Positions 1 through 5,885 of a stretch of DNA of 6,246 nt are shown here, piece after piece (the stretch's first letter is position 1; the number at the start of each line of letters is the position of its first letter). A program made the translations under genes and the position numbers. The DNA is from Thermodesulfobacteriota bacterium (lineage in GTDB: Bacteria > Desulfobacterota > Thermodesulfobacteria > Thermodesulfobacteriales > Thermodesulfobacteriaceae). The notes beneath the pieces were generated by a model. The model was not told where the DNA came from. It worked only from the letters and a program-made list of their open reading frames with translations, and ran no database searches. The stretch is taken from contig QNAZ01000052.1 in assembly GCA_003641645.1 (NCBI GenBank), positions 1-6,246 on the forward strand, in the 5' to 3' direction.

Positions 1-160
1 ACATATCATAGCTATTTTTTCTAAAAATAATAACTTTGTTTTTTTCCTGTAATAGTTTTTCCAAATTAATTCTACAATTTATTACTCTTATTTTAGCCTG
101 TTCTTCTTGAAGAGTTTTATACCAAGTTAAAAATTTTAAAAGTTTTACTCTTCTTCTCAT
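1..160 (-). CDS. fliJ: Probable flagellar export protein FliJ, N-terminal part (cut by window edge)
   Basis: FliJ is a small coiled-coil protein that acts as the central stalk of the flagellar export ATPase and helps escort export chaperones. Reading from an ATG at 160, 53 codons stay open to the window edge. The start is basic (MRRRVKLL), and a charged helical stretch containing LQEEQAK follows at about residues 17-23, as in the long N-terminal helix of FliJ. The ATG overlaps the fliI stop codon in an ATGA arrangement (160-157), with a weak AGAAG ribosome site just upstream, which suggests translational coupling. FliJ sequences are poorly conserved, so the name rests mainly on position directly after fliI, the coiled-coil-like composition and the shared strand. 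The family is about 145-150 residues long, so roughly two thirds would lie outside the window. The alternative is an unrelated small coiled-coil protein. Confidence 0.72.
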   Translation of the reverse strand, partial: MRRRVKLLKFLTWYKTLQEEQAKIRVINCRINLEKLLQEKNKVIIFRKNSYDM

Positions 161-1473
161 AACTTCTTATTCAAGATAGCTTTTAATAAATTTACAGAAT
201 CTTCTAAAGAATAACGTTCTTCAATTGGTTGTTTTAAAAAATTTTTCAAATCTCCTATTAAATCCAAAGCTTTATCTATTTCAGGATTAGAACCTTTAAC
301 ATAAGCTCCTATATTTATAAGATCTTCAGCTCTTTTATAGGTAGCCAAAATAGAAATAGTTTGATAGGCTAAATCTAAATGCTCTTTTGGGACAATATCT
401 TTCATAACCCTACTTATACTTGCAAGAATATCAATAGGTGGATAATGTCCTTCATGAGCCAAGTCTCTTGAAAGCACAATATGTCCATCTACAATACTTC
501 TTACTGAATCTGCAATAGGATCATTTAAATCATCTCCTTCTACTAATACATTATAAATTCCGGTAATATCTCCAGCCCCTATTTTAGGACCTGCTCTTTC
601 TAAAAGTTTTGGTAATAAAGCAAATACAGAGGGTGTGTAACCACGAGCTGTAGGAGGTTCTCCAGAAGCAAGACCTATTTCTCTTCCTGCCATACAGAAG
701 CGGGTTAAAGAATCCATAAGAAGAAGGACTTTATAGCCTTTATCTCTAAAATATTCTGCTAAAGAAGTAGCATAATAAGCTGCCCTAATTCTTATAGAGG
801 GTGCTTCATCAGAAGTAGCTACTACAACAACTGATTTTCTTAATCCATCTTCTTTAAGATCTTTTTCTATAAATTCTCTTACCTCTCTTCCTCTTTCTCC
901 TATTAAAGCAATAACATTTACATCAGCAGTAGTATATCTTGCTATCATTCCAAGAAGAGTGCTTTTACCTATTCCAGAACCTGCCATTATTGCTACTCTT
1001 TGCCCTCTTCCTATAGTTAAAAGAGCATTGATAGCCTTTATTCCAACATCTAAAATCTCCTTAATAGGAGCTCTTTCTAAAGGTTTTAAAGGTTCTCCAT
1101 GCAAGGGATAAAAATCTGAAGCTTTAGGTTTTTTCTTTTTATCTAAAGGTTCTCCTAAGGCATTTACTATACGTCCTAAAAAATTTTCTCCTACAGGTGC
1201 ATAAGAAGAACCAATAGGGAAAACCTTTGCTCCAACCTTAATTCCTTTTGTATCTCCTAAAGCAGTAAGTAAAAGTTTATCATTTTTAAATCCTATAACT
1301 TCAGCAAGTAAACTTGCGTTTTCTCCCTCGATCTTGCATAGATCTCCGACCCTCAAAAAAGGACCATTACTTTCAATGGTTAATCCTAAAAGTTTTGTTA
1401 CATGTCCATAAATTTCAAAAGGAATTAATTGTGAAATTTCTTTTTTATACTCTTCTAAACTTTTAACCTTCAT
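157..1473 (-). CDS. fliI: Flagellum-specific type III export ATPase FliI
   Basis: FliI is the cytoplasmic hexameric ATPase that powers or primes unfolding and export of rod, hook and filament subunits; it resembles the F1-ATPase alpha/beta subunits. At 438 residues it is close to the usual 430-460. A beta-barrel N-terminal domain covers roughly residues 20-90. The P-loop AGSGIGKST is at 164-172, and GERGRE at 192-197 carries the expected catalytic glutamate (E193). The Walker B strand LLLMD ends at D254 and is followed by the family-typical SLTRF and GEPPTARGYTPSVF (271-284). The putative arginine finger lies in SRDLA at 335-339. The C-terminal domain (about 365-438) is helical and would contact FliJ and FliG/FliH-linked partners. 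FliI rather than a virulence-type paralogue is indicated by its place in a flagellar operon. The ATG lies 11 nt inside the end of fliH and has no strong ribosome site of its own, so reinitiation after fliH is likely. All key ATPase residues appear intact. Confidence 0.97.
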   Translation of the reverse strand: MKVKSLEEYKKEISQLIPFEIYGHVTKLLGLTIESNGPFLRVGDLCKIEGENASLLAEVIGFKNDKLLLTALGDTKGIKVGAKVFPIGSSYAPVGENFLGRIVNALGEPLDKKKKPKASDFYPLHGEPLKPLERAPIKEILDVGIKAINALLTIGRGQRVAIMAGSGIGKSTLLGMIARYTTADVNVIALIGERGREVREFIEKDLKEDGLRKSVVVVATSDEAPSIRIRAAYYATSLAEYFRDKGYKVLLLMDSLTRFCMAGREIGLASGEPPTARGYTPSVFALLPKLLERAGPKIGAGDITGIYNVLVEGDDLNDPIADSVRSIVDGHIVLSRDLAHEGHYPPIDILASISRVMKDIVPKEHLDLAYQTISILATYKRAEDLINIGAYVKGSNPEIDKALDLIGDLKNFLKQPIEERYSLEDSVNLLKAILNKKL

Positions 1474-2188
1474 CTTTTAAAAGAGTTTCTAAAAGTTTTT
1501 TCCATCTTTTTTCAAAAGTAGCATCAATAACCCCTAAGGAGGTTTCAATAAAGATTCCACCCTTTGATATAGATTCATCTGGAATTAGTTTAATTTTTTG
1601 AGATGGGGGGATATACTTTAATAGATTTTCTTCTAAAAATTTATATTCCTCTGGATTTACCTTAATATTTAGCTCTGTTCCTTCAGCAATATAATTTAGA
1701 GCTTCCTTTATAAGTCTTAATGAAATTTCAGGATCTCTCTCAATTTCCTTTAAAATTAGTTTTTGAGCTATATTTAAGGCTAAATTTAAAACTTCTTTAT
1801 CCATATTTAAAATTAATTCTTTACTTTCTTTTTCTAAATTTTTTAAAAAAGTATTTATAGAGTGGATTTTTTCTTGAAAATCTTTTTTTAGGATATTTTC
1901 GAGTTTTTTGTATCTTTCTTCAGCTTCTTTTTTCCCTTTTTCAAAACCTTCTTTATATCCTCTTTTATGTCCTTCTAAATAACCCTTATTTAATCCTTCT
2001 TTATAACCTATTTCAAAACCTTCCTTTTTGGCTTTTTCTTCTGGGGATTCTATTTCTTTTTTTAGTTTAGAAATATCTTCCATATTTATTTCAAAAAGAG
2101 ATTGAAAAACTTCTCCTTTTATAGAGCTTGAATCAGGAATAATAATAGAAGTATTATTTATTTGTTTGTTTTTTAAAATTTTAGACAA
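1463..2188 (-). CDS. fliH: Flagellar assembly protein FliH (export ATPase stator/regulator)
   Basis: FliH dimerises, binds the N-terminus of FliI, restrains its ATPase activity and links the ATPase complex to the C-ring; it resembles the peripheral stalk of F-type ATPases. The 241 residues match the usual size (235 in Salmonella). A variable N-terminus (1-50) is followed by a perfect Ala-x3-(Gly-x3)8-Ala repeat at residues 53-89, the hallmark of FliH. A long charged helix covers about 90-150, and the C-terminal FliI-binding domain ends with ISKGGIFIET (207-216), a stretch typical of FliH/YscL/V-type E subunits. The start codon is TTG (2188-2186), overlapping the last codons and stop of fliG by 8 nt. 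It is supported by an AGAGGAG ribosome site 9 nt upstream, and the next internal Met is only at residue 37, which would leave a shorter N-terminus. The gene ends by overlapping fliI by 11 nt. Primary sequence is weakly conserved in this family, but the repeat plus context make the call firm. Confidence 0.93.
   Translation of the reverse strand: MSKILKNKQINNTSIIIPDSSSIKGEVFQSLFEINMEDISKLKKEIESPEEKAKKEGFEIGYKEGLNKGYLEGHKRGYKEGFEKGKKEAEERYKKLENILKKDFQEKIHSINTFLKNLEKESKELILNMDKEVLNLALNIAQKLILKEIERDPEISLRLIKEALNYIAEGTELNIKVNPEEYKFLEENLLKYIPPSQKIKLIPDESISKGGIFIETSLGVIDATFEKRWKKLLETLLKDEG
1922..2032 (-). repeat. FliH GxxxG repeat: Ala-x3-(Gly-x3)8-Ala coding segment
   Basis: Residues A53, G57, G61, G65, G69, G73, G77, G81, G85 and A89 of FliH are spaced exactly four apart, giving a 12-nt periodic pattern in the DNA. 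The residue after each glycine is mostly aromatic or large (F, Y, L, Y, H, Y, F, K), and the other two positions are mostly Glu/Lys. In the FliH family this element is understood as a helix-helix packing segment in the dimer. Repeat number varies between species, and eight glycines without interruption is at the regular end. Confidence 0.9.
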
Positions 2189-3191
2189 ATTCTTCTTCTC
2201 CTCTTGTAAGAACTATTTTTCCTTCTTGTTCTAATTTTTTAGCGGTTTTAATAATATTTTGTTGAGCCTTTTCTACTTCTGTAATTCTAACAGGAGGCAT
2301 CAATTCAAGTTCCTCTTTTAATAAATCTGCAGCACGTTTACTCATATTTCTAAAGAATTTTTCTTTTACTTCTGGTGAAGCACCTTTTAAAGCTAATTTA
2401 AGATCATCAGTAGAGATTTCTCTAAGAAGAGTTTGAATACTAAAGTCATCGACTTTAAGGAAGTCTTCAAAGGTAAAGAGATACCTTCTTATTTCTTCAG
2501 CTAAGGCAGGATTTTCATCTTCTATTTCAGTTAAAAGTTCATCTTCTAATTCTCTTCCTGCATGAGATAAAACTTCTGCAGCTTTTTCTGGTCCTCCAAT
2601 CTTTTTTCCTAAAACACTTCCTACACTTTGAAGTTCAGCTTCTAAGGCATCACTTATCTCTTTTACAATTTCAGGATCAACCTTATTTAATAAAGCAATT
2701 CTTAATAATACTTCCCCTCTTATTTTTTCTGGAAGAAGTTGTAAAACCTGCCCAGATAAATCCGGATCAAGATGAGTCAAAATAATAGCTACAGTCTGGG
2801 GATGCTCATTAGAAAGAAAACTGGCAATGGTTTTAGGATCAAGTTTTCTAAGTTTTTTAAAAGTCTCAGGTCCTATTTCTTTTTTAATTTCTTCATATAA
2901 TTCTTTACCTTTTTCTCCATAAGCTTTTAATAAACTTTGCTTTAAAAACTCTTCTGGAGTGACACTTAAATCTCCAAGCATTTCCTTAGCTTCTATATTA
3001 GCCTCTTCTAAAATCTTCTTAACAGCTTCAGATGGAATATAATCTATTTTAGCCATCTCGATTCCAATTCTTTTAATATCCTCCTCATCTAAATATTTAT
3101 AAACCTCTGATGTAAACTCCTCACCCATTAACATGAGAAAAATAGCTGCTTTTTGAGGTCCTGTTAATTTGTTAGGATCTATTTTAGCCAT
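2181..3191 (-). CDS. fliG: Flagellar motor switch / rotor protein FliG
   Basis: FliG forms the upper C-ring on the cytoplasmic face of the MS-ring. It binds FliF with its N-terminal domain, FliM with its middle domain, and meets the MotA stator with its C-terminal domain to produce torque and rotation switching. At 336 residues it matches the family (331 in E. coli). The N-terminal domain starts LTGPQKAAIFLM (9-20). The middle domain has the FliM-binding EHPQ motif at 129-132, a Gly-Gly linker is at 199-200, and an MFxF-like LFTF is at 238-241. Aligning by eye to the E. coli torque residues gives K269, R286, E293, E294 and R302 for K264, R281, D288, D289 and R297, so all charges are kept, with Asp replaced by Glu at two sites. 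The ATG lies 3 nt after the fliF stop with only a weak ribosome site (CTGGA), so coupling to fliF is likely. The end overlaps fliH by 8 nt. Confidence 0.98.
   Translation of the reverse strand: MAKIDPNKLTGPQKAAIFLMLMGEEFTSEVYKYLDEEDIKRIGIEMAKIDYIPSEAVKKILEEANIEAKEMLGDLSVTPEEFLKQSLLKAYGEKGKELYEEIKKEIGPETFKKLRKLDPKTIASFLSNEHPQTVAIILTHLDPDLSGQVLQLLPEKIRGEVLLRIALLNKVDPEIVKEISDALEAELQSVGSVLGKKIGGPEKAAEVLSHAGRELEDELLTEIEDENPALAEEIRRYLFTFEDFLKVDDFSIQTLLREISTDDLKLALKGASPEVKEKFFRNMSKRAADLLKEELELMPPVRITEVEKAQQNIIKTAKKLEQEGKIVLTRGEEEFV
2198..2204 (-). promoter_or_regulatory. Ribosome binding site that fixes the TTG start of fliH
   Basis: AGAGGAG on the minus strand lies inside the last codons of fliG (Arg-Gly-Glu) and sits 9 nt before the TTG at 2188. 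Its good match and spacing support TTG as the true fliH start. Confidence 0.75.
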
Positions 3192-3194
3192 TTT

Positions 3195-4745
3195 TTAATA
3201 TCCAGCTTCAGATAAAGCTTTTTTTCTTTCTTCTAAGGATTCTTCTAAAAGCCATTTTTTTATAAGCATAGCAGCTCTTTCAGGTTGACTTTTTATAATT
3301 CCTAAAGCAATTTCTTGAGGCATAGGACCTACTACTTCTTCCTCAGGAGGAGCACCTGGAACAGGTTTTGGAGGCACTTCAACAGGTGTAGGTTTTGGTA
3401 GAAGAGCTTTTATAAGAGGTCTTATAACAAAAATAAAGAAAAGAATTAAAGCACCGATTAATAAAAATGGTTTATAAAATTGAGCTACATAATCCATAAT
3501 TCCAGGTTTTGGCACTGGAATTTTGATAAATTCTTTAGCTTGAACCTTAATTTCATCTCCTCTATCAGGATTGTATCCAATAGCTCCTTTTACTAATTCT
3601 TCAATCCAAGAAAGTTTAGCAGTGGCATTTTCTCCTAAAACACTTTTGTCAACTAATACCGCTACACTTATTTTTTTAATACTCCCTGGAGAAATTTCAA
3701 GATTTCTGATTTTTTTACTTACTTCATAATTTCTAATAGTTCTTTTTTTTAGATGTGATTCTCCTTGGGTTTGAGGAGAAGTAGCTTCCATTTTCTGAAG
3801 TAATGTTCCTTTTACACCAGCTGCTCCACCTTCCTCTGGAATTTTGCTTACTTTTTGTTCCTCTTCTGTTTCCTCAGAAACTATTGCTATCCCTTCTGGA
3901 TCGTAAGTTTCTTCCATAATACTTTCTTTGTCAAAAGAAAAATCTACCCACACTTGAGCTATAGCTTTTCCATATCCTAAAGCTCCTGATAAAATTTCTT
4001 CAATTTTATTCTTTAAGTGTTGTTCAAATTTTTTCTTATAAGCAAATTGAGTAGCTGGTATTTCTTCCTCTTCTGAAGGAATGTAAAAACTTTTTCCTGT
4101 ATTAGCATCTATTATAGTTACATTCTGAGGTTTAAGTTTTGGAACAGCTCCACTTACTAAATTAACAATCCCTTTTATTTGAGAAGGAGTCAATTGATAA
4201 CCTGGTTTTAATTGAATTAATACCGAAGCCTTGGGAGGTCTTTCTTCTTCTATAAAAATGGTTTCCTTAGGTAAAGCAAGATGAACCCTTGCAGATTTTA
4301 TTCCTTTAATTCCCATAATAGTTCTTGCAAGTTCTCCTTCCAATGCTCTTTGATAAGTTACTTTTTCTTGAAATTCTGTAAGTCCCATTTTTTCTTTATC
4401 AAAAAGTTCAAAACCAGGACCTGCTCCACCAATTAACCCTTTACTTGCTATTTCCATTCTTAATTCAGCTACTTTATTTTTGGGAACATAAATACTTCCA
4501 TCTACCTCTACTTTATAAGGAACTTTTTGTTTTTTAAGATATTGAACAATTTGACCAGTTGTTTGTTCATCAAGACCTCTATAAAGTAATCCCCAATTAA
4601 TCTGACTATATAACCAAACACTTAATATCAAAAGTAAAGTAATACCTATAGTTCCTCCTACAAAAATTACTTTTTGTCTTCTATCTAATCTATTCCAAAA
4701 ATCTTTCAATTGAGCAGAAATCGTTTTTAAATCAAGCAGAGGCAT
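3195..4745 (-). CDS. fliF: Flagellar MS-ring protein FliF
   Basis: FliF oligomerises in the inner membrane to form the MS-ring, the base on which the rod, export gate and C-ring are built. At 516 residues it is somewhat shorter than the 560 of Salmonella. A cytoplasmic N-terminus (1-24) is followed by transmembrane segment 1 at about 25-48. The periplasmic ring-building domains run from about 50 to 215, including LYRGLDEQ (54-61) and the YscJ-like stretch ELARTI...ARVHLALP (138-159). RBM3 with its beta-collar insertion covers about 225-405, and transmembrane segment 2 about 426-447. A Pro-rich cytoplasmic linker (450-467) leads to the C-terminal FliG-binding tail (about 475-516), and fliG is the next gene. 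The ATG is preceded by AAAAGG with 8 nt spacing and follows the fliE stop by 21 nt, the largest gap in the window. The reduced length appears to come from loops and the linker rather than loss of a domain. Confidence 0.97.
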   Translation of the reverse strand: MPLLDLKTISAQLKDFWNRLDRRQKVIFVGGTIGITLLLILSVWLYSQINWGLLYRGLDEQTTGQIVQYLKKQKVPYKVEVDGSIYVPKNKVAELRMEIASKGLIGGAGPGFELFDKEKMGLTEFQEKVTYQRALEGELARTIMGIKGIKSARVHLALPKETIFIEEERPPKASVLIQLKPGYQLTPSQIKGIVNLVSGAVPKLKPQNVTIIDANTGKSFYIPSEEEEIPATQFAYKKKFEQHLKNKIEEILSGALGYGKAIAQVWVDFSFDKESIMEETYDPEGIAIVSEETEEEQKVSKIPEEGGAAGVKGTLLQKMEATSPQTQGESHLKKRTIRNYEVSKKIRNLEISPGSIKKISVAVLVDKSVLGENATAKLSWIEELVKGAIGYNPDRGDEIKVQAKEFIKIPVPKPGIMDYVAQFYKPFLLIGALILFFIFVIRPLIKALLPKPTPVEVPPKPVPGAPPEEEVVGPMPQEIALGIIKSQPERAAMLIKKWLLEESLEERKKALSEAGY

Positions 4746-4766
4746 AGTTTTTTCCTTTTAAAAGTC

Positions 4767-5054
4767 TTAAATTTGCATTCTCATAATTTCTTGATAAGCT
4801 TCTAAGATCTTATTTCTTATCCTTAAAAGAAGTTTAAAATTTATATCAGCTTTAGAAAGAGTAAAAGCGACATCAGAAAGATCTATATCTTCACCTTTAG
4901 CTAAAGCTTCTAAAACTTGATGAGCCTTTTTTTGAGATTCATCTACTTCTTTTATTTTTTCAAGAAGAAAGGTTTTAAAATCAAGTTCTCTTTGTGTAGA
5001 TTGTAAATTTTTAATTTGTATAGAAGGATTAAAATGATTATTATAAACTTTCAT
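4767..5054 (-). CDS. fliE: Flagellar hook-basal body protein FliE (rod/MS-ring adaptor)
   Basis: FliE is a small exported protein that joins the MS-ring and export gate to the proximal rod and is among the first flagellar export substrates. The 95 residues match the usual 95-105. The N-terminal third is variable and polar. The C-terminal two thirds form the helical conserved part, with LSKADINFKL (66-75) and the strongly conserved ending RNKILEAYQEIMRMQI (80-95), the clearest FliE signature. The ATG at 5054 follows the flgC stop by 13 nt. A G-run (GGGGGTT, 5066-5060) in this gap serves as the ribosome site, which supports the start. No cleaved signal peptide is seen, as expected for a substrate of the flagellar type III apparatus. 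Confidence 0.96.
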   Translation of the reverse strand: MKVYNNHFNPSIQIKNLQSTQRELDFKTFLLEKIKEVDESQKKAHQVLEALAKGEDIDLSDVAFTLSKADINFKLLLRIRNKILEAYQEIMRMQI

Positions 5055-5067
5055 TTTATAACCCCCA

Positions 5068-5478
5068 TCATCTTAATAGATCTAAAGTTTTTAAAGCCAT
5101 ACTTTTGGTAGTAGAGAGGACTGTTAAGTTTGCTTCATAAGCTCTTCCTGCAGATAAAAGTTCCACCATCTCTGTAATTACATCAACATTAGGATATTTT
5201 ACAATTCCTTTTTCATCAGCATCTGGATGTCCTGGATCATATACTTCTTTAAATGGAGAAGGATCATCAATTATCTTTTCTACTTTTACAACTTTTAGAT
5301 TTGGATCTTTTTTTGAGAGTGGAATAGCTTTTAAGATTACAACCTTAGCTTTATAAGGGCCACCTTCAAGAGTTCGTGTTACCTGAGAATTAGCAATATT
5401 AGTTGCTGCAATATTCAATCTTATTCTTTGAGCAAAAAGACCACTTCCTGTTATTTGAAATATTTTTAATAAATTCAT
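5068..5478 (-). CDS. flgC: Flagellar proximal rod protein FlgC
   Basis: FlgC is a structural subunit of the proximal rod, exported by the flagellar type III apparatus and assembled in the periplasm. The 136 residues match the family (134 in Salmonella). The N-terminal rod helix includes GSGLFAQRIRLNIAATNIAN (11-30), with the rod/hook family motif NIAATNIAN. GGPYKAK (39-45) is typical of FlgC. The YDPGHPDAD (80-88) and YPNVDVITEM (95-104) segments lead into the C-terminal helix with AGRAYEANLTVL (110-121) and TTKSMALKTL (123-132). The gene starts 2 nt after the flgB stop, and its consensus ribosome site lies inside the end of flgB, so the two rod genes are probably translationally coupled. No truncation or odd residue is apparent. 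Confidence 0.97.
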   Translation of the reverse strand: MNLLKIFQITGSGLFAQRIRLNIAATNIANSQVTRTLEGGPYKAKVVILKAIPLSKKDPNLKVVKVEKIIDDPSPFKEVYDPGHPDADEKGIVKYPNVDVITEMVELLSAGRAYEANLTVLSTTKSMALKTLDLLR

Positions 5479-5480
5479 AG

Positions 5481-5876
5481 TTATCTACCTCCTTCAGTAA
5501 TTGCTTCTTTTAATCTTTCTAATTCTTTAGAAAGGGCTTGTAAAGTTGCTTCATATAAAATTTGATTTTCTGTAAGCTGAACTATTTCTTCTTCAAGATT
5601 TACATTATTAGGTGTTCCTAAGGTTTTATCTTCATAAGCTTTAATAATTTCATTTATATTTTTTCTTAATCCTTTAAAATGTTTAGGATGTGTGGTTTTA
5701 AGTAAACTTTCCTTAGAAAGGTAATTTTGAATAATTTTTTCAAAAGGTATATCTTTTCTTCTATATCCTGGAGTATCTACATTAGCTATATTTGAGGCTA
5801 AAAGAGTATGTCTATAAGATCTTAATTTTAAAGCTACTCTTAGAAGATCAAAAGTTTTTTCTAAAATACCTAACAT
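5481..5876 (-). CDS. flgB: Flagellar proximal rod protein FlgB
   Basis: FlgB is a subunit of the most proximal part of the rod, next to FliE, exported by the flagellar type III apparatus. The 131 residues match the family (138 in Salmonella). The N-terminal helix carries the rod signature LLASNIANVDTPGYRRKDI (25-43), in which NIANVDTPGY is the classic rod/hook motif. HPKHF (63-67) matches the usual Thr-x-Pro/His-x-His-Phe/Leu position of FlgB. NNVNLEEE (90-97) opens the C-terminal helix, followed by LTENQILYEATLQALSKEL (101-119). The ATG at 5876 follows the regulator stop codon by 9 nt, and AAAGGTG (5887-5881) acts as the ribosome site across that junction. FlgB is the first structural gene after the sigma-54 regulator. 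Confidence 0.96.
   Translation of the reverse strand: MLGILEKTFDLLRVALKLRSYRHTLLASNIANVDTPGYRRKDIPFEKIIQNYLSKESLLKTTHPKHFKGLRKNINEIIKAYEDKTLGTPNNVNLEEEIVQLTENQILYEATLQALSKELERLKEAITEGGR
5487..5494 (-). promoter_or_regulatory. Consensus Shine-Dalgarno of flgC embedded in the flgB 3' end
   Basis: AAGGAGGT on the minus strand is a full match to the usual anti-Shine-Dalgarno sequence and encodes part of the last residues of FlgB (Glu-Gly-Gly). It is 8 nt from the flgC ATG, so it fixes that start. It is the strongest ribosome site I found in the window. Confidence 0.85.
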
Positions 5877-5885
5877 AAAACACCT

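Noticed and set aside
1474..1483. Second copy of the same palindrome near the fliI start as a shared regulatory site
   Set aside because: It lies within fliH codons for Leu-Leu-Lys and is low-complexity A/T sequence; two copies are not evidence of a regulon.
3510..3530. GGCAC-containing stretch on the plus strand resembling a sigma-54 -24 element
   Set aside because: No GC lies at the required -12 spacing, it faces against the operon, and it is inside fliF coding sequence.
4755..4764. Perfect 10-nt palindrome (cttttaaaag) between fliE and fliF as a terminator or operator
   Set aside because: The stem is too short and almost all A/T, the same word recurs at 1474-1483, and such words are expected by chance in this AT-rich sequence. 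It also overlaps the fliF ribosome site, which explains part of it.
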